This document shows, in pieces, positions 60,459 through 64,000 of a stretch of 64,000 bases of DNA. Each line of letters starts with the position of its first letter. The stretch's first letter is position 1. The position numbers and the translations under genes were made by a program. The notes under the pieces were generated by a model. It saw nothing but the letters and a program-made list of their open reading frames with translations. It made no database searches and was not told where the DNA came from. Origin of the DNA: an uncultured Desulfovibrio sp. (GTDB lineage Bacteria; Desulfobacterota; Desulfovibrionia; Desulfovibrionales; Desulfovibrionaceae); NCBI GenBank assembly GCA_934546745.1, contig CAKTDV010000006.1, positions 62,001 through 126,000 of the forward strand, given 5' to 3'.

Positions 60459-61910
60459 ATGCAGCTCTATAATACACTGACCCGCAAAAAAGAGGTTTTT
60501 ACGCCCATTCGCCCCGGGCATGTCACCATGTATGTGTGCGGCATCACGGCCTATGACTACTGCCACATAGGCCATGCCCGATCGGCGCTGGTCTTCGACG
60601 TGCTGGTGCGGTGCCTGCGCGCTTCCGGCCTTGAGGTCACCTTCATCCGCAACTTTACCGACGTGGACGACAAGATCATTCGCCGCGCCCATGAGGAAGG
60701 ACGCGACTGGAAAGAGGTGGCCGAAACCTACATCGCGGCCTTTCACGAGGATATGGATGCCCTCGGCGTCATCCGCGCCGATCAGGAACCCCGCGCCACA
60801 GGGTACATCCGCGAGATGCAGGACATTTGCGCCACCCTCATCAAGGAGGGCAAGGCCTACGCCACGCCTTCGGGCGACGTGTATTTTCGTGTGCGCAGCT
60901 ATCCGCCCTATGGAAAACTTTCGGGCCGCAGCCTCGACGAGCTCATGGCCGGCGCGCGCGTGGCCCCCGGAGAGGAAAAGGAGGACCCGCTGGACTTCGC
61001 CCTCTGGAAAGCGGCCAAACCCGGCGAACCCTGGTGGGAAAGCCCGTGGGGCAAGGGCCGCCCCGGCTGGCACATCGAATGCTCAGCCATGAGCAAGGCA
61101 TATCTGCCGCTGGATATTCACGGCGGCGGTCAGGATCTCGTCTTCCCCCATCACGAAAACGAAATTGCCCAGACGGAAGCTTCGTGCGGCTGCGAACTCG
61201 CGCGGTTCTGGGTCCATAACGGTTTTGTCCAGGTCAATTCGGAAAAGATGTCCAAGTCTCTGGGCAACTTCAAAACCATTCGCGATATTCTTAAAAACTA
61301 TCTGCCGGAAACCCTGCGTTTCTTCCTGCTGGGTAAACACTATCGCAGCCCCGTTGATTTCACGCCGGCAAGCATGGACGAATCGGAAAAAGCCCTGAAC
61401 CGCGTCTACGAGTGCCTGCGTGAAGCGCGCCGGGGGCTTGAGCGCACCTCATGGAAAAAGACGCCCCTGCCGCAGGACGTCGTCAGCGAATGGCGGAAAC
61501 TGGACGAGGCGTTCCATGCCGCTCTTGACGACGACCTCAATACGGCCCAGGCGATCGGCCATGTTTTCTCGCAGGTGCGCATCGCCAACCGCCTTCTGGA
61601 GGACAAGGCGCTGCGCGCCGCCGACGGTTCCCGCCAGATTCTTGAGGAACTGCTGCGCCGCGCGGAAGACTGGACCGCCCGCCTCGGCCTGTTCGGCGAG
61701 GAGCCGCGGACCTTTCTCACGCGCCAGCGCGATTGCCGCGCCCACCGCGCCCACGTGGACATACGCGCCGTGGAGGAGCTGCTGCAACGCCGACTCGACG
61801 CCCGCGCCGCCAAAGATTTCGCCGCCTCGGATCAGCTGCGCGACGCGCTGGCCGCCATTGGCGTCGCCGTACGGGATACGCCGGAAGGCCAGGTCTGGGA
61901 TTTGTGCTGA
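60459..61910 (+). CDS. cysS: Cysteinyl-tRNA synthetase
   Basis: 483 residues, normal length. HIGH motif in YCHIGHARSALVFD; KMSKSLGNFKT; zinc ligands in CGITAYD, CSAMS and the HHENE segment. C-terminal anticodon domain reaches LRDALAAIGVAVRDTPEGQVWDL (in part). ATG at 60,459 opens MQLYNTLTRKKEVF. The downstream M48 gene starts within its last codons. Confidence 0.97.
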   Translation: MQLYNTLTRKKEVFTPIRPGHVTMYVCGITAYDYCHIGHARSALVFDVLVRCLRASGLEVTFIRNFTDVDDKIIRRAHEEGRDWKEVAETYIAAFHEDMDALGVIRADQEPRATGYIREMQDICATLIKEGKAYATPSGDVYFRVRSYPPYGKLSGRSLDELMAGARVAPGEEKEDPLDFALWKAAKPGEPWWESPWGKGRPGWHIECSAMSKAYLPLDIHGGGQDLVFPHHENEIAQTEASCGCELARFWVHNGFVQVNSEKMSKSLGNFKTIRDILKNYLPETLRFFLLGKHYRSPVDFTPASMDESEKALNRVYECLREARRGLERTSWKKTPLPQDVVSEWRKLDEAFHAALDDDLNTAQAIGHVFSQVRIANRLLEDKALRAADGSRQILEELLRRAEDWTARLGLFGEEPRTFLTRQRDCRAHRAHVDIRAVEELLQRRLDARAAKDFAASDQLRDALAAIGVAVRDTPEGQVWDLC

Positions 61911-63310
61911 CCCTGAAAAAAATCCTGCGCGGCGTCGCCATGGCGGCGCTCCTGGCGTTCTGCTGCGGCACGCTGCTGCCGTCGCGCGCGCAGGCCTTCT
62001 TTTTTGGCGGCGTCACGCTGAAAGACGAAAAGGAAATGGGCCGCAGGTTCGATGCCATGGTGCGTTCCCGTATGCCCGTCATCGACGACCCGGAAGTAAG
62101 CCAGTACGTCAACGGCATCGTGCAACGGCTGGTGCGCGCCATGCCGCCGCAACCCTTCACCTTCACGACAGGCACGGTTCTGTATAACGCGCTCAACGCC
62201 TTTGCCGTGCCCGGCGGCTATGTCTATGTTTTTTCCGGCCTTATCATGCAGCTGAACAATGAAAGCGAGCTGGCGGGCGTCATGGCCCACGAACTGGCCC
62301 ACGTGACGCAGCGCCACGTGGCCTCGCGCATGGAGCGGGCGCAGTTCGTGAGCGTCGGATCGCTCCTGCTGGCCGTCGCCGGCATCGCTCTCGGCGGGCC
62401 TGGCGGCGGCGCGGCGGCCGTGAGCGCCATGAGCGCGGGCCAGGCGGCCATGCTCAACTACAGCCGCGCCGACGAGACGGAGGCGGATCTTATCGGCCTG
62501 CAGTATCTTGTCGCCGCGGGGTATCCACCTTCCGGCATGACAGGCGGCTTCAAGATTCTGCGTCAAAAAAGCTGGATGAGCGGCGTCAACGTGCCCGCCT
62601 ATCTCTCGACGCACCCGGATCTGAGCGATCGCATCAACGGCCTGCAGGCGCGCATCTCCCACATGCCCGCCGCCGTGCGCGGCCGCGCGGCGGACAGCGC
62701 GCGGTTTCGGCGTGTCCAGACGCTGCTCTGGGCGCGCTATGGCGATGAACAGGCCGCCCTGCAACGCTTTTCGGGAAAAGACGGTCTTTCCCTCATGGGG
62801 CGCGCCATCGTTCTTGCCCGCCGCAATGATATTCCCGGAGCCACACAGACCTTTGATGCCGCGCTGGCGGCCTTGCCCGCCGATGCGCTGGCACTGCGCG
62901 AAGCGGGGGCCTTCCATTACCGCAAGGGAGACATCGTCAGGGCGGAGACACTGCTCCGGGGCGCCATACGCCGGGATCCGCACGATTACATGGCGCTCTT
63001 TTTCCTTGCCCGGCTGCTGGACGAATCTGGACGCGCGGCACAGGCCGCGCCCTATTACGCCGACGTTCTCCGCCGTCTGCCGGAAGACTCCGAGGTTCAC
63101 GAGGCCTACGCACGCTCCCTTGGCGGCAACGGGCGCACGGCGGATGCCTACAGACATCTGGCCTACAGTGCCATCTATGCCAACCGGAAGAAACAGGCTG
63201 AACGCTATGTCCAGCAGGCGAGGGAGCGCGCCGCCACCGCCGCGGAGAAGCGGGCCTTTGCCCGCCTTGAAACCGTGTATAAAGAACGCAAGGAACTATG
63301 GGACAAATAA
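61904..63310 (+). CDS. Periplasmic M48 metalloprotease with TPR-like C-terminus (BepA-like)
   Basis: 468 residues if translated from GTG at 61,904, which overlaps the cysS stop and gives a full signal peptide (TLKKILRGVAMAALLAFCCG...RAQA). An ATG 12 codons later is the alternative. The zinc site is HELAH in GVMAHELAHVTQRHV, with the third ligand in DETEADLIG. C-terminal helical repeats (LPADALALREAGAFHYRKGD, FLARLLDESGRAAQAAPYY) are TPR-like. The layout matches BepA, which clears or assists outer-membrane protein assembly. Confidence 0.9.
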   Translation: MLTLKKILRGVAMAALLAFCCGTLLPSRAQAFFFGGVTLKDEKEMGRRFDAMVRSRMPVIDDPEVSQYVNGIVQRLVRAMPPQPFTFTTGTVLYNALNAFAVPGGYVYVFSGLIMQLNNESELAGVMAHELAHVTQRHVASRMERAQFVSVGSLLLAVAGIALGGPGGGAAAVSAMSAGQAAMLNYSRADETEADLIGLQYLVAAGYPPSGMTGGFKILRQKSWMSGVNVPAYLSTHPDLSDRINGLQARISHMPAAVRGRAADSARFRRVQTLLWARYGDEQAALQRFSGKDGLSLMGRAIVLARRNDIPGATQTFDAALAALPADALALREAGAFHYRKGDIVRAETLLRGAIRRDPHDYMALFFLARLLDESGRAAQAAPYYADVLRRLPEDSEVHEAYARSLGGNGRTADAYRHLAYSAIYANRKKQAERYVQQARERAATAAEKRAFARLETVYKERKELWDK

Positions 63311-63311
63311 T

Positions 63312-63848
63312 ATGATGGAGATGCACGCTACCACCATTCTTGCCGTCAGAAAAGACGGCAGGGTCGCCATGGCTGGCGACGGACAGGTCACACTGGGACA
63401 AAGCATGGTCATGAAACACACGGCGCGCAAGGTACGCCGGCTGCACGAAGGCAAGGTTCTGGCGGGTTTTGCCGGTTCCACCGCCGACGCCTTCACCCTC
63501 TTTGAACTGTTTGAGGCCAAGCTGAAGGAACACCGGGGCAACGTGCAGCGCGCCGCCGTGGCCATGGCCAAGGACTGGCGCAAGGACAAATTTCTCCGCC
63601 GCCTGGAAGCCATGCTGCTGCTGGCCGACAAGGATTCGCTCCTGGTGCTTTCCGGCACGGGAGACGTTATCGAACCCGACGACAACGTCGCCGCCATCGG
63701 CAGCGGCGGTCCCTATGCCTTGTCCGCGGCGCGGGCGTTGCAGCGTCACTCCGATCTTGATGCAGAAGCCACCGTGCGCGCCGCCATGGAAATCGCTTCG
63801 GAAATCTGCGTCTTCACCAACGCCAACATCATTGTGGAAACGCTGTGA
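63312..63848 (+). CDS. hslV: ATP-dependent protease subunit HslV
   Basis: 178 residues. Proteasome-like peptidase that works with HslU. The N-terminal Thr nucleophile follows the start (MHATTILAVRKDGRVAMAGDGQVTLG, shown as motif: TTILAVR, AGDGQVTLG). GFAGSTADAFTLFELFEAKL and AIGSGGPYALSAARAL are conserved. Three Met codons lie at the start, so the exact initiation site is uncertain; the first is used here. hslU is not in the window, and ispE overlaps the stop. Confidence 0.95.
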   Translation: MMEMHATTILAVRKDGRVAMAGDGQVTLGQSMVMKHTARKVRRLHEGKVLAGFAGSTADAFTLFELFEAKLKEHRGNVQRAAVAMAKDWRKDKFLRRLEAMLLLADKDSLLVLSGTGDVIEPDDNVAAIGSGGPYALSAARALQRHSDLDAEATVRAAMEIASEICVFTNANIIVETL

Positions 63849-64000
63849 TCCCGTTGCGATCCGGCTGCAAGATCAACCTCGGTCTGACCATCACAGGGCG
63901 ACGCGCCGACGGCTATCACGAACTGGATTCGCTTTTCGTGCCTCTCCCCCTGCCCGCGGATACCTTCGCCCTGCGCCCGCTGGGGATCGACGAATGCCGC
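63845..64000 (+). CDS. ispE: 4-diphosphocytidyl-2-C-methyl-D-erythritol kinase, 5' part
   Basis: 52 codons up to the window end. The GTG start overlaps the hslV stop (GTGA). The reading SGCKINLGLTITGRRADGYHELDSLF (seen as KINLGL, TGRRADGYHEL) is the N-terminal GHMP-kinase signature of IspE, an isoprenoid (MEP pathway) enzyme. The gene continues beyond the window. Confidence 0.9.
   Translation, partial: MIPLRSGCKINLGLTITGRRADGYHELDSLFVPLPLPADTFALRPLGIDECR

Overview
The window is GC-rich, densely coded chromosome from what looks like a flagellated, anaerobic, Gram-negative bacterium of the Desulfovibrionaceae type (Desulfovibrio or a close gut relative). The pointers are sigma-54 promoters in front of flagellar genes, a glycyl radical enzyme operon with a HesB-like selenoprotein, an RluA-CoaE fusion, lipoprotein and outer-membrane genes, and the housekeeping gene set. 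Genus-level assignment is inference; no rRNA gene is present.

Layout. 1-5.8 kb: an outer-membrane barrel protein, dnaA, dapA, an IHF/HU-type protein and a large Sel1-repeat protein. 6.1-9.8 kb: an AT-rich island bounded by a perfect 66-bp direct repeat that duplicates the 3' end of tRNA-Pro(GGG). It carries two Sel1-repeat genes flanking a HEPN-like gene and a 59-codon ORF, and no integrase. 9.9-18.9 kb: a flagellar basal-body cluster on the minus strand (flgB-flgC-fliE, then fliF-small ORF-fliG-fliH-fliI). It is interrupted by one opposite-strand gene for a secreted protein, and each half has its own sigma-54 promoter. 19-23.6 kb: an exonuclease, an SNase-like protein, feoB with two Fur-box-like sites, and a DUF2325 protein.

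23.7-31.6 kb is the most interesting block. A minus-strand operon encodes a glycyl radical enzyme (GRE), its activating enzyme, a HesB-like selenoprotein with an in-frame UGA, and a Cys-containing paralog. Divergent to it is a PAS-AAA+-Fis sigma-54 activator, followed by a convergent APC-family amino acid/amine permease. Both the GRE operon and the permease have -24/-12 promoters with similar palindromes about 50 bp upstream, so they look like one inducible catabolic regulon. The GRE lacks the usual Cys-x-Glu of GRE eliminases (it has Cys-Val-Ser), so its substrate is open. A TSUP exporter-like protein and a DUF4125 protein follow.

33.5-40.5 kb: a complete trp operon (trpL attenuator, trpE, trpGD fusion, trpC, trpF, trpB, trpA). 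40.5-64 kb: type III glutamine synthetase, an FKBP PPIase, lysA, a MATE transporter, a DUF2156 protein, an NlpC/P60 lipoprotein, the RluA-CoaE fusion, a YbaK-type deacylase, a zinc-ribbon membrane protein, hpt, a GNAT, a TlpA-like protein, a short metH, rpoH, two lipoproteins (TPR and LolB-like), rpiB, cysS, an M48 protease with C-terminal repeats, hslV and the start of ispE. Several intergenic gaps carry members of a dispersed palindromic repeat family.
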